The notes under the pieces are model-generated. The model saw only the letters and a list, made by a program, of their open reading frames with translations. It had not been told where the DNA came from and ran no database searches. Shown in pieces: positions 1-6,577 of a DNA stretch of 13,976 bases. A program made the translations under genes and the position numbers. The DNA is from Chloroflexota bacterium. Its GTDB lineage: Bacteria > Chloroflexota > Dehalococcoidia > DSTF01 > JACRBR01. Position 1 is the first letter of the stretch; every line of letters starts with the position of its first letter. The stretch covers positions 1 to 13,976 of the forward strand of contig JAKAMA010000016.1 in NCBI GenBank assembly GCA_021813085.1, given 5' to 3'.

Positions 1-195
1 CCACCGGGACGCCAGGAGCGTCCTGCGAGCATCGACCGGCGCCTCGCCGGCGTCGCCGAGGCGGTTGCCCGCGTCCTCGGCTCGCAGCGCATGCCGCTCG
101 CGGAACGCATGGTGCCGCCGACGCCCGCGGACCCGCCTGCCCCCTACGCGCGCTACCGCGCGCTCGTGCGGCGGCGCCGCTGGTGGCAGCGGTAG
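1..195 (+). CDS. C-terminal fragment of an unidentified protein
   Basis: Frame 1 is open from the window edge to a TAG at 193-195 and gives 64 residues. It contains a predicted amphipathic helix (IDRRLAGVAEAVARVLG), then a proline-rich stretch, and ends in a strongly basic, aromatic tail (RRRRWWQR). Codons end mostly in G or C, as in the rest of the window, and the stop lies at the start of a hairpin, which fits a real gene end. I do not recognise the family; too little is present. Frame 2 is also open here and beyond 500, but its product is a low-complexity Arg/Ser/Ala chain, so I prefer frame 1. The gene would be convergent with the ABC-F gene. No function is proposed. Confidence 0.45.
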   Translation, partial: PPGRQERPASIDRRLAGVAEAVARVLGSQRMPLAERMVPPTPADPPAPYARYRALVRRRRWWQR

Positions 196-231
196 GTACG
201 GGCGCGGCCGGCCACGCGGGGCCGCCCCTAC
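192..231. repeat. REP-like imperfect hairpin at a gene end
   Basis: GTAGG (192-196) pairs with CCTAC (227-231). Inside it, GGCG-C-GGCC can pair with GGCCGCC with one bulged base. The left arm includes the stop codon of the upstream gene, and the element lies between two convergent genes. GTAGGGGCGG-type arms resemble intergenic REP-like palindromes seen in many high-GC genomes. It may act as a bidirectional terminator. No second copy is visible in this window, so the repeat status is inferred from type. The rest of the gap up to 317 holds nothing else that I can support. Confidence 0.4.
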
Positions 232-317
232 GTTTGCCGCACCGCTAGAGATGCGAACCCCAGTAGCTGGTGCATCCTGCGCGCGCTGCGCCAGTTGCCA
301 CCATCCGCGCGCGACTA

Positions 318-1898
318 TCAACGATCGGGGTCCCGCCTGTGCTCGATCAGCTCGCGGCAGGCGCCGTCCTTCACTTCGTAGACGCGCGTGGCGACGCGCT
401 GCAGGATCGCCGGGTCGTGGCTGGCGCAGACGATCGTGCCCTCGTACGTCTCCAGCGCCTCAATCAGCTTCTTGCGCGTCGGGCGGTCGAGGTGGTTCGT
501 CGGCTCGTCGAGCAACAGCACGTTCGAACGCTGGATGAGGAACTTCGCGAGCGCGACGCGGCTGCGCTCGCCGCCCGACAGCACACCGATCGTCTTGAAC
601 GCGTCGTCCCCGCGGAAGAGGAACTGGCCGAGTACCGTGCGCAGACGCACGTCCGGCTCGTCCTTGGCGACGGAGCGCACCTCGGCGAGCACCGTGCTCG
701 ACTGGTCGAGCACCTCGTCCTGGTGCTGGTCGTAGTACTGCGCCCGCGCGCGCTCCGCCCACCGCACGCTGCCCTCGCTCGGCGCGATGATGCCCGCCGC
801 GATGCGCAGGAGCGTGCTCTTGCCGCTGCCGTTCGGCCCGACGAGCACCACCTTCTGGCCGCGCTCGACGTGCAGGTCGACGTCCACGAGCACGACGAGG
901 TCACCGTACGCGTGCCCTACGTGCTCGAGCAGCAGCACGTCGCGCTCGCTGCGGCCGTGCGCTTCGAGCGTGAAGCGCACCTCGGCGTCCTTGCGCGTGC
1001 GCGCGACGCGCTCGACCTTCGCGACGGCCTTCTCGCGGCTCTTGACGGCGGTGGCCTTCGACGCCTTTGCGCGGAAGCGCTCGATGAAGCGCTCCTGCTT
1101 CGCCAGCTCGCGCTCCTGCCGCGCCGCCGCACGATCCTGCTGCTGCAGGCGCTCCGTCTTCTGCCGCTGGTAGTCGCTGTAGTTGCCCGTGTAGCTCTCG
1201 ACGCGGCCGTCGCGCAGCTCGAGGATGCGCGTGGCCACGCGGTCGAGGAACTCCGCGTCGTGCGTGACGACGAGCGCCGCGCCCCTGTACTTCTGCAGGT
1301 CATCGGCAAGCCAGTCGCGAGCCGCCGCGTCGAGGTGGTTCGTCGGCTCGTCGAGGAGCAGGTTCTCCGGCCGGCGCACGAGGATCTTCGCCAGCGCGAT
1401 GCGCATCTGCCAGCCGCCGCTGAAGTCGCCGCAGCGCTTCGTCCGGTCGTCCGGGGCGAAGCCGAGCCCGTCGAGCACGCGGCCGATGCGGCTCTCGATG
1501 CGGTAGCCGTCGAGCGCCTCGAAGCGCTCGAACAGGCCGCCCTGATGCGCGATCAGCGCGTCCAGGTCGCCGCCGCCGCGCTCGATCCGCGCCGCCACCT
1601 CGTCGAGCTGGCGCTCGACGGCGCGGGCGTCCGGGAACGCCGTCCACAGCTCTTCGAACAGCGTCCGGCCGGGGTCGTGGCCGGCCTCCTGCTTCAGGTA
1701 GCCGATCGCGCCGCCGCGATGGCCGCAGGCGCCGGCGTCGGGCCCGTCCTCCCCGGCGACGAGCCGCAGCAGCGTCGACTTCCCGGCTCCGTTCGGTCCG
1801 ACGAGGCCGGCGCGCTCGCCCGCGGACACGGAGAACGAGACGTCCGTCAGGACGTCGACGGGGCCGAACGATCTTGCGATGCCCTCCGCGTACAGCAC
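318..1898 (-). CDS. ABC-F family ATPase (YheS/Uup-like)
   Basis: This is a soluble duplicated ABC ATPase of the ABC-F class, which acts at the ribosomal E site as a translation factor or in ribosome protection, not in transport. It has 526 residues from a GTG start preceded by GGAG eight bases upstream. Domain 1 has Walker A GPNGAGKST at 34-42, signature FSGGW at 159-163, Walker B LLLDEPTNHLD at 180-190 and switch His213. Domain 2 has Walker A at 354-362, signature LSGGE at 440-444, Walker B at 461-471 and His494. The charged interdomain linker (about 236-310), with the ERFRAKASKA motif, is the helical P-site-tRNA interaction motif; its wording is closest to YheS/ABCF3 proteins. No transmembrane segment is present. 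It is shorter than YheS (about 637) and lacks that protein's C-terminal coiled-coil extension. It stands alone, divergent from the PHP gene. The class is secure; the subfamily and any antibiotic role are not. Confidence 0.95.
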   Translation of the reverse strand: MLYAEGIARSFGPVDVLTDVSFSVSAGERAGLVGPNGAGKSTLLRLVAGEDGPDAGACGHRGGAIGYLKQEAGHDPGRTLFEELWTAFPDARAVERQLDEVAARIERGGGDLDALIAHQGGLFERFEALDGYRIESRIGRVLDGLGFAPDDRTKRCGDFSGGWQMRIALAKILVRRPENLLLDEPTNHLDAAARDWLADDLQKYRGAALVVTHDAEFLDRVATRILELRDGRVESYTGNYSDYQRQKTERLQQQDRAAARQERELAKQERFIERFRAKASKATAVKSREKAVAKVERVARTRKDAEVRFTLEAHGRSERDVLLLEHVGHAYGDLVVLVDVDLHVERGQKVVLVGPNGSGKSTLLRIAAGIIAPSEGSVRWAERARAQYYDQHQDEVLDQSSTVLAEVRSVAKDEPDVRLRTVLGQFLFRGDDAFKTIGVLSGGERSRVALAKFLIQRSNVLLLDEPTNHLDRPTRKKLIEALETYEGTIVCASHDPAILQRVATRVYEVKDGACRELIEHRRDPDR

Positions 1899-1954
1899 GA
1901 TCGGATCTCCGCGTGACGAAAAAGCAGCGCCGCCCGGGCGCGCGCTGCCGTCCC

Positions 1955-1986
1955 ACTATAGCGCGCGCGGATCTGTCCGATATACT
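1955..1986. promoter_or_regulatory. Divergent promoter region with back-to-back -10 candidates
   Basis: Between the ABC-F and PHP genes, ACTATA at 1955-1960 reads TATAGT on the minus strand, 57 bases before the ABC-F start. TATACT at 1981-1986 reads on the plus strand, 39 bases before the PHP start. Neither has a convincing -35 box, so this is a suggestion from position and AT-richness in an otherwise GC-rich stretch. Confidence 0.3.
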
Positions 1987-2024
1987 GGCGTATTCGCCGC
2001 AACCGCTCCTGAGGATGCGCCTGC

Positions 2025-2711
2025 TTGCTGATCGACCTCCACGCCCACACACGGCCGCTCTCGTGGGACTCCTACCTCACGCCGGATGACCTGATCGAGC
2101 GGTCGAAGCAGGCGGGGCTGGACGGCGTCTGCCTGAGCGAGCACGACTACTTCTGGGATCCGGAGGAGGTGTACGCACTGGGAAGGCGGCACGACTTCCT
2201 CGTGCTGCCGGCGGGCGAGATCAACACCGACGACGGGCACATCCTCGTGTACGGCATCGACAAGTACGTGTACGGCATGCACCGCTCCGGCGAGCTGGCG
2301 GCGCACGTGCGCGCCGCGAACGGCGCGATGGTCGCGGCACACCCGTACCGGCGCCAGATGCCCTGGTACATGGACAACGAGCGCGACTACAGCGACGCCC
2401 TGGAGCGTGCGGCGCGCAACCCCGCGTACCAGCACTGCGCCGCGCTCGAGCGGATCAACGGCCGCGGCACGGTCAAGGAGAACGCCTTTTCCGCCGCGCT
2501 CTGCGAACACATGCACATGGCGGGCACCGCGGGCACCGACTCACACTCACGCAGCGACATCGGGCGCTGTGCGACCCGCTTCGAGCGCGAGATCCACAGC
2601 CTGGAGGAGCTGATCGCGGAGCTGCAGGCCGGGCGGTTCGAGCCCGTGGACCTCGCGGGAGCGCCGCACCGTCTCGACCTGACGGCGCTCTCCTCCGGCG
2701 AGCACCCGTAG
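2025..2711 (+). CDS. PHP-domain metal-dependent phosphoesterase
   Basis: A stand-alone PHP-domain protein of 228 residues, expected to be a soluble Mn/Fe/Zn-dependent phosphoesterase. All the usual metal ligands are visible: HAH at 6-8, EHD at 39-41, E65, H72, H106 (AAHP), E142 and DSH at 172-174. The TTG start is chosen because it lies immediately before the invariant DLHAHT segment and has GAGGA at 2011-2015, nine bases upstream. The substrate is unknown; family members hydrolyse histidinol phosphate, nucleoside 3',5'-bisphosphates, oligoribonucleotides or other phosphoesters. Length and simple architecture are closest to the PHP proteins annotated as histidinol phosphatase-like, but there is no histidine gene nearby. 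The MBL gene begins 16 bases downstream on the same strand, so the two probably share a transcript. Confidence 0.9.
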   Translation: MLIDLHAHTRPLSWDSYLTPDDLIERSKQAGLDGVCLSEHDYFWDPEEVYALGRRHDFLVLPAGEINTDDGHILVYGIDKYVYGMHRSGELAAHVRAANGAMVAAHPYRRQMPWYMDNERDYSDALERAARNPAYQHCAALERINGRGTVKENAFSAALCEHMHMAGTAGTDSHSRSDIGRCATRFEREIHSLEELIAELQAGRFEPVDLAGAPHRLDLTALSSGEHP

Positions 2712-2727
2712 GAGCCGCACGCTGTCG

Positions 2728-3414
2728 ATGGACCTGCACCCCGTCGTCCCCGGCATCTACGCCCTGCCCGGCATGAAGATGGGGCGCAGCTACCTCATCG
2801 AAGACGCGCACGGCCTGGCGCTGGTCGACACCAGCACACAGGGCTGCGCCGCACGCATCTTCGAGGCGATCGACGCGCTGCGCCGTCCGGCGCGAGAGCT
2901 GCACACGATCGTGGCGACGCACTATCACCTCGACCACACCGGCAACGTTGCGGCGCTGCGCGAGCGCACGGGCGCCCGGCTCTACGTGCACACGGCCGAC
3001 GCGCCGTACGTCGATGGCCGCATGCCGTGGATGGCGGCGCGCGGGCCGCTGGGCGGGCTCGCCGCGCACTTCGGTCCCAGGCCCTACAGCCTGAGCGTCG
3101 ATGGCGAGCTGCACGACGGCGACGTCGTGCCGGTCGCCGGCGAGCTGACCGTCGTGCACCTGCCGGGCCACACGCCGGGGAACATCGGGTTGTACTCGCG
3201 GGCGCGGGGGCTCGTGTTCACGGGCGACGCGCTGATGAATGTCTTCGGCCTGCGCACGCCGCTCGACATGTCGACCCACGACCCGGCCCAGGCGAGGGAC
3301 TCCGTCCGGGCGCTGGCGAAGATGGACTTCGAGGTGGCGCTCCCGGGCCACGGGGCGCCCATCATTGGGCGGGCGAGTGAGAAGATCCGCGGGTGGGCGG
3401 AACGCTGGCTGTAG
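2728..3414 (+). CDS. Metallo-beta-lactamase-fold hydrolase (glyoxalase II-like)
   Basis: A 228-residue MBL-fold hydrolase with a complete binuclear metal site: THYHLDH at 64-70 (H65, H67, D69, H70), H148 in PGHTPGN, D167 in FTGDAL and H208 in PGHG. The N-terminus (about 1-35) carries the expected beta hairpins (IYALPG, SYLIED, LALVDT). There is no signal peptide and no membrane segment, so it is cytoplasmic. Overall wording is that of general thiolester or lactone hydrolases of the glyoxalase II/RNase Z-like group. It lacks an RNase Z exosite arm and is too short for RNase J. The ATG start has GGAG at 2711-2714 overlapping the PHP stop; the 13-base spacing is long. Probably translated from the PHP transcript; the composite hairpin element lies just downstream. 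The substrate cannot be read from the sequence. Confidence 0.88.
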   Translation: MDLHPVVPGIYALPGMKMGRSYLIEDAHGLALVDTSTQGCAARIFEAIDALRRPARELHTIVATHYHLDHTGNVAALRERTGARLYVHTADAPYVDGRMPWMAARGPLGGLAAHFGPRPYSLSVDGELHDGDVVPVAGELTVVHLPGHTPGNIGLYSRARGLVFTGDALMNVFGLRTPLDMSTHDPAQARDSVRALAKMDFEVALPGHGAPIIGRASEKIRGWAERWL

Positions 3415-3437
3415 CCTTCAGGCGCGCGGCGAGAGAA

Positions 3438-3564
3438 CGGACAACAGACGACAGACGACCGCCGCCGTCACCGCGCGACCGTGGCGGCGCGCGGATGGCC
3501 GCATTGCGGAAGGGGCCCGCGTAGCGCGGGCCCCTCTGTTGTCTGTTGTCTGTCGTCTGCTGTT
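3438..3564. repeat. Composite intergenic element: inverted heptad repeats enclosing hairpins
   Basis: The left arm at 3441-3459 consists of 7-base units of the type ACRACAG. The right arm at 3537-3564 has four units of TGTYGTC type. The reverse complement of the left arm matches 3545-3563 at 17 of 19 positions, so the ends can pair across about 85 bases. Inside are a 7-bp stem (CGCCGCC 3460-3466 with GGCGGCG 3483-3489) and the 11-bp terminator hairpin listed separately. It fills the gap between two convergent genes. It encodes no protein in a sensible frame. It looks like a dispersed intergenic element, though no second copy is in this window. Confidence 0.6.
3511..3535. terminator. Strong bidirectional hairpin between convergent genes
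   Basis: AGGGGCCCGCG (3511-3521) and CGCGGGCCCCT (3525-3535) form a perfect 11-bp stem with a 3-base loop. It lies 96 bases after the MBL stop and 39 bases before the thiolase stop, so it can serve both strands. On the plus strand a T-containing tract (CTGTTGTCTGTTG) follows instead of a true U-run. On the minus strand no U-run follows. Termination is inferred from stem strength and position. Confidence 0.65.
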
Positions 3565-3574
3565 TCGAAGCGCG

Positions 3575-4813
3575 TCAGCGCTCGAGCACGTGCACGGTCA
3601 TCGCGGCGGCCTCGCCGCGCATCATGCCGCCGCCGTTCTGCGTGAGCCCGACTTTCGCGTCGCCGCCCTTCACCTGGCGGTCGCCAGCCTCGCCCCGGAG
3701 CTGCCAGACGATCTCCGTCAGTTGCGCGCAGCCAGTGGCGCCGATCGGGTGGCCCTTCGAGAGCAGGCCGCCGCTCGGGTTGACCGGGATCTTGCCGGTG
3801 ATCTCGGTGACGCCCTCTTCGACCAGCCTTCCGCCCTCGCCGACCTTGCACAGCCCCAGCTCTTCGTACTCCATCAGCTCCGCCGGCGCCGACGCGTCGT
3901 GCAGCTCGATGACGTCGATGTCCTCCGGGCCGACGCCGGCCATGGCGTAGGCCTTGTTCGCGACGCGCGTCGTGACGCCGGGCTCGCCGGGGGCGCGGTC
4001 CTTGCCTGAGCCCAGCACCGACGCCGTCACCCAGACCGGCTTCGTCGTCAGTTGGCGCGCCTTCTCCTCCGAGCAGAGCACGAGCGCGGCGGCGCCGTCG
4101 CCGATCGGCGAGCACATCAGGCGCGTCAGCGGCTCGGCGACCATCGGCGAGTTGAGGATGTCCTCGACCGTGTACTGCTCGCGGTACTGCGCGTAAGGAT
4201 TGAGCGACGCATTCTTGTGGCTCTTCACGGCGACCTTCGCGAACTGCATCGCCGTCGTCCCGTAGCGCTTCATGTGCTCGCGGGCGCCGGCCGCGTAGAA
4301 GTCCATGAACATCGAGCGGCTCTCGCCAGCGCCGCCGCTCGATGCCTTCGCCTTCTCCGCGTCGTCGCGGCCGCGCGCGGCGGTCTGCTTCAACAGCTCC
4401 TGGATCGCCTGCACGTCGACGGCCGATCCGATCGCCTGGAACGAACGCCGCTTGTCCTCGTGGTAGAGCTTCTCGACGCCGAGCGCGAGCACGCAATCGT
4501 ACATGCCCGACGCCACGTACATCCACGCCAGGTGGAACGCGGTCGAGGAGCTGGCGCAGGCGTTCTCGGTGTTGATGATCGGGATGCCGCCGAAGCCCAT
4601 GTCGCGCAGGATCACCTGGCCCCGGATCATCTCCTGCCCCGTGATCAGCCCGGCGGTGGCGTTGCCGACGATCGCCGCCTCGATCTGCGGCTTGTCGACG
4701 CCCGCATCCTTCATCGCCGTGTCCACCGCCTCGCGTCCGAGATCCTTCAGGCTCTTGTCCATCCATTTGCCGAAGCGGGTCATGCCCGCGCCGACGACGG
4801 CTACTCTGCGCAT
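3575..4813 (-). CDS. Thiolase-family protein, SCP-x/archaeal acetyl-CoA acyltransferase type
   Basis: A 412-residue thiolase-fold enzyme, expected to make or cleave beta-ketoacyl-CoA. The nucleophile is Cys86 in NACASSS. The second catalytic His is H355 in GHPIGATG. H305 in ELHDASA takes the place of the NEAF motif, as in the SCP-2/archaeal group. The C-terminal CxG cysteine of classical thiolases is absent: the segment reads QNGGG at 392-396. Family members usually have HDxF at the H305 site; here the Phe is Ser. ATG at 4813 has GGGAG seven bases upstream. Archaeal relatives need a small DUF35/OB-fold partner gene, and none is adjacent. The gene is probably a single unit, or is read on from the TA genes 82 bases upstream. 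The class is certain; the direction (beta-oxidation or condensation) and substrate are unknown. Confidence 0.9.
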   Translation of the reverse strand: MRRVAVVGAGMTRFGKWMDKSLKDLGREAVDTAMKDAGVDKPQIEAAIVGNATAGLITGQEMIRGQVILRDMGFGGIPIINTENACASSSTAFHLAWMYVASGMYDCVLALGVEKLYHEDKRRSFQAIGSAVDVQAIQELLKQTAARGRDDAEKAKASSGGAGESRSMFMDFYAAGAREHMKRYGTTAMQFAKVAVKSHKNASLNPYAQYREQYTVEDILNSPMVAEPLTRLMCSPIGDGAAALVLCSEEKARQLTTKPVWVTASVLGSGKDRAPGEPGVTTRVANKAYAMAGVGPEDIDVIELHDASAPAELMEYEELGLCKVGEGGRLVEEGVTEITGKIPVNPSGGLLSKGHPIGATGCAQLTEIVWQLRGEAGDRQVKGGDAKVGLTQNGGGMMRGEAAAMTVHVLER

Positions 4814-4855
4814 GTCAAAGCTCCCTTCGCGCCCCTGCGGGCACCATCTCGCGTC

Positions 4856-4870
4856 TCCTACATGGTAGGA
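4856..4870. promoter_or_regulatory. 15-bp perfect palindrome upstream of the thiolase gene
   Basis: TCCTAC (4856-4861) and GTAGGA (4865-4870) are exact inverted arms around ATG. It lies in the 81-base gap between the antitoxin stop and the thiolase start, centred about 50 bases upstream of the thiolase ATG. That is the right place for a repressor operator, for example of a TetR-type fatty-acid regulator, or for a short terminator of the TA transcript. No clear -35 or -10 pair accompanies it. Confidence 0.35.
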
Positions 4871-4894
4871 TGGCGCACCGCCTGTGTCACGCGT

Positions 4895-5221
4895 TCAGGC
4901 CGAGCGGCGCCGCTTCGGTGCGGGCTTGCGCGCGGGCGTGCGTGGGGCGGTCGGTGCCGGCGCGCGGGCGGGCAGGCCGCGCAGCTTCTCCAGGATCCAC
5001 ATGCGCGCGAGGGTTGTTGGCCCGATTCCAAGTTCCCGGGCCTCGCGGTACAACGCGTCCCAGTGCGCCGTCGCGAGGCGCACCGGGATCACCTTGTCGA
5101 GCGGCTTCTTGATCTCGAGCTCGATGACCTCGTCGTCCTCGTCCCATGCGCTCTCGCCGGCATCGAAACGCGCCACCACGTCTTCGATGTCCTCTTCCCT
5201 ACTTCTTCGCTTGTCGCGCAT
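4895..5221 (-). CDS. Putative antitoxin of a BrnT-like module (ribbon-helix-helix-like)
   Basis: A 108-residue small protein. The N-terminal third (1-40) is acidic and probably flexible (AWDEDDEVIELEI). Residues 43-83 contain a beta strand (KVIPVRLA), then two helices joined by a turn (WDALYREARELGIGPTTLARMWILEKLR), the pattern of a CopG/BrnA-like ribbon-helix-helix DNA-binding domain. The tail 84-108 is Pro/Ala/Arg-rich and strongly basic. ATG at 5221 has GGAGGG just upstream. Its start overlaps the end of the toxin gene by 23 bases, the toxin-first, overlapping arrangement of BrnT/BrnA modules. Expected roles are neutralising the toxin and repressing the shared promoter at 5500-5528. Exact family membership needs a profile search; the pairing is the main support. 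Confidence 0.75.
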   Translation of the reverse strand: MRDKRRSREEDIEDVVARFDAGESAWDEDDEVIELEIKKPLDKVIPVRLATAHWDALYREARELGIGPTTLARMWILEKLRGLPARAPAPTAPRTPARKPAPKRRRSA

Positions 5222-5477
5222 ATGCCCTCCGCTCCTGCAGGTTCATGTCGCGCGCGCTCACCACGCGCCAGGTTGAACCCGACACCCAGGCGAGCAGAAC
5301 CGCCAGATACCGGCCCCCCACGGTACGTGCGTGCACTTGAATCAGGCCGGCGCGCGCCCTTCTGACGTACGGCCGGTGAGACAGGCACGCCTCCTCCACC
5401 TCGTGGAACTGGACGCCGTGCTTCGCCTCGATCTTGTCGAGAATGTGATCGGCAATCTCGATTTGCTCGATGCGCAC
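5199..5477 (-). CDS. BrnT-like toxin
   Basis: A 92-residue protein with the general wording of the BrnT family, RelE-fold ribonuclease toxins that inhibit translation: DKIEAKHGVQFHEVEEA at 14-30, then a region carrying two beta strands (IQVHARTVG and YLAVLLAWV), then WRVVSARDMNLQERRAY at 70-86. The closing VSAR-D-x5-ERR-Y motif is the most recognisable. The GTG start at 5477 is chosen because GGGGGAG lies immediately upstream and the promoter -10 box ends 23 bases before it. The frame stays open upstream to 6089, but that part is antisense to the SDR gene and crosses the promoter. The short 3-base spacing of GGAG to GTG is a weak point. The stop lies inside the antitoxin gene, so the two are translationally coupled. 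Confidence 0.75.
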   Translation of the reverse strand: MRIEQIEIADHILDKIEAKHGVQFHEVEEACLSHRPYVRRARAGLIQVHARTVGGRYLAVLLAWVSGSTWRVVSARDMNLQERRAYARQAKK

Positions 5478-5499
5478 GATCTCCCCCAAACCCCCGCGT

Positions 5500-5528
5500 T
5501 GTATATCATTGGTATACGCATGTGTCAA
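5500..5528 (-). promoter_or_regulatory. Promoter of the toxin-antitoxin operon
   Basis: On the minus strand TTGACA (5528-5523) is a perfect -35 box, followed by a 17-base spacer and TATACA (5505-5500). TG one base before the -10 makes it an extended -10. This is the best sigma-70-type promoter in the window, and it lies 22 bases before the toxin start. Confidence 0.75.
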
Positions 5529-5533
5529 CATGC
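5501..5533. promoter_or_regulatory. Two adjacent inverted repeats covering the TA promoter (operator)
   Basis: Repeat one is GCATGT (5518-5523), GTCA, ACATGC (5528-5533): perfect 6-bp arms lying over the -35 box. Repeat two is GTATAT (5501-5506), CATTG, GTATAC (5512-5517): arms match at 5 of 6 and cover the spacer and -10. They abut without a gap. This is the arrangement expected for cooperative binding of an antitoxin dimer pair that autoregulates the operon; the binding protein is inferred. Confidence 0.6.
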
Positions 5534-5695
5534 ACGGGTCGCCCCCGCGCCCGCCGCCATGGCGCTCCCGCTGCCGCCTAGGACGGCAAGCCGGGGCGCA
5601 GGCGTGCCCCATGGTCCGCATGCGCACGCATCGCGATCGCGTCCAGTTCGCGCGACGCCCCGCCGGCTCCGCTTCCCGCCGCGATGCCGCCCACA

Positions 5696-5701
5696 TACAA
5701 T
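5696..5701 (+). promoter_or_regulatory. Possible -10 box of the SDR operon
   Basis: TACAAT lies 23 bases before the SDR ATG and just before the GGAGGAG ribosome binding site. No good -35 is seen 16-18 bases upstream (TTCCCG at best). The remaining gap 5534-5695 is GC-rich and holds no gene that I can support. Confidence 0.35.
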
Positions 5702-5724
5702 GGCCCCGCACACGGAGGAGCACG

Positions 5725-6540
5725 ATGACCCTCGAACGCCTGCGGCTCACCGGCAAGGTGGCCGTCGTCACCGGCGCCGGGCGCGGCCTTGGCCGCCAGA
5801 TGGCGCTCGCCCTCGCCGAGGCCGGCGCGGACGTCGTCTGCGCCGCCCGCACGCAGCAGCAGATCGAGCGCACGGCGGCCGATATCGTCGCGCTCGGCCG
5901 GCGCGCGCTGGCGCAGCCGACGGACGTGCGCGACTCACAGCAGTGCGACGCGCTGATCAGCCGCGCTGCCAAGGAGTTTGGCCGCATCGACATCATGCTC
6001 TCGAACGCCGGCATCGGCGACATGCGCGGCGCCAACGCCGAGCTGTGGGACGTCGATGACGGCGACTGGCATGACACGCTCGACGTCAACCTGTCGAGCG
6101 CGTTCTATTGCGCGCGCGCCGCGTCGAAGCAGATGGTCGCGGAAGGCCACGGCGGTACCATCATCAACCTCGCGTCCGGCACGGCGATGCGCGCCTACCC
6201 GATGAGCTTCGGCTACGGCGCCGCGAAGGCCGGCGTCATCGCCCTCACGAAGTCACTCTCGACGATGCTCGCGAAGCACGAGATCCGTGTGAACTGCATC
6301 ATCCCGGGCTTCGTCTCGCAGTCGCCGGCGCGCAACGAGCAGGAGCAGATCTTCGCGAAGACGCGCGGCCGCTACCTGCCCGCGCAGCGCCTCGGCGAAG
6401 CGTGGGAGCTGGGCCCGCTCGCCGTCTTCCTGGCGTCCGACGCATCCAGCTACGTCACGGGACAGGGCTTCGTGATCGATGGCGGCGGCCTCGCCGGCGG
6501 CCTCGCCCCCATGGGCTTCGCGCCGGACGTGGCAATCTGA
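5725..6540 (+). CDS. Short-chain dehydrogenase/reductase, catalytically complete
   Basis: A classical SDR of 271 residues, an NAD(P)-dependent alcohol/ketone oxidoreductase of FabG-like type. Rossmann motif TGAGRGLG is at 17-24, NAG at 94-96, and the catalytic tetrad is N122 (VNLSS), S151 (NLAS), Y164 and K168 (YGAAK). The end carries the usual FLASD...VTGQGFVIDGGG segment (236-255) plus a short Gly/Ala/Pro tail. The ATG at 5725 is preceded by GGAGGAG (5714-5720). The frame is open further upstream, but that part overlaps the TA promoter and has no family similarity. No signal peptide is present. A second, degenerate SDR starts 37 bases after its stop, suggesting the two form one complex. The substrate is unknown; acyl-CoA or hydroxy-acid chemistry would fit the neighbouring thiolase and hydrolase. 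Confidence 0.93.
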   Translation: MTLERLRLTGKVAVVTGAGRGLGRQMALALAEAGADVVCAARTQQQIERTAADIVALGRRALAQPTDVRDSQQCDALISRAAKEFGRIDIMLSNAGIGDMRGANAELWDVDDGDWHDTLDVNLSSAFYCARAASKQMVAEGHGGTIINLASGTAMRAYPMSFGYGAAKAGVIALTKSLSTMLAKHEIRVNCIIPGFVSQSPARNEQEQIFAKTRGRYLPAQRLGEAWELGPLAVFLASDASSYVTGQGFVIDGGGLAGGLAPMGFAPDVAI

Positions 6541-6577
6541 CCGGCCTGGCCGCGGAGCGAGGGAGAGGCTGACCACC

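Noticed and set aside
65..538. 157-codon open frame in frame 2 at the window start
   Set aside because: Arg/Ser/Ala-rich composition and crossing of the intergenic hairpin and the ABC-F 3' end argue against a gene.
270..1916. 548-codon open frame on the plus strand opposite the ABC-F gene
   Set aside because: Its product is a low-complexity Ala/Leu/Arg/Val chain with no family motifs, while the opposite strand has full ABC-F motifs. It is an antisense shadow of high-GC coding.
3438..3564. CRISPR array suggested by short regular repeats
   Set aside because: The units are only 7 bases with no unique spacers between them, and the two tracts are inverted relative to each other. No cas genes are nearby.
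3468..4766. 432-codon frame on the minus strand over the thiolase
   Set aside because: It is a different frame of the same strand as the thiolase, Gly/Arg-rich, and reads through the heptad repeats. The thiolase frame has the catalytic motifs.
4902..4913. AGCGGCGCCGCT palindrome near the antitoxin 3' end
   Set aside because: It lies inside the Arg-rich coding tail, where such GC palindromes arise easily. No U-run follows, so it is not called a terminator.
4052..5365. 437-codon plus-strand frame across thiolase and TA genes
   Set aside because: It crosses several real minus-strand genes and intergenic sites and has no recognisable domain.
5470..5724. 85-codon N-terminal extension of the first SDR
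   Set aside because: It overlaps the TA promoter, has no SDR similarity, and the ATG at 5725 has a strong GGAGGAG and fits the usual SDR start.
5478..6089. N-terminal extension of the toxin frame upstream of 5477
   Set aside because: It would run antisense to the SDR gene and through the consensus promoter. BrnT-like proteins are about 90-100 residues, matching the GTG start.
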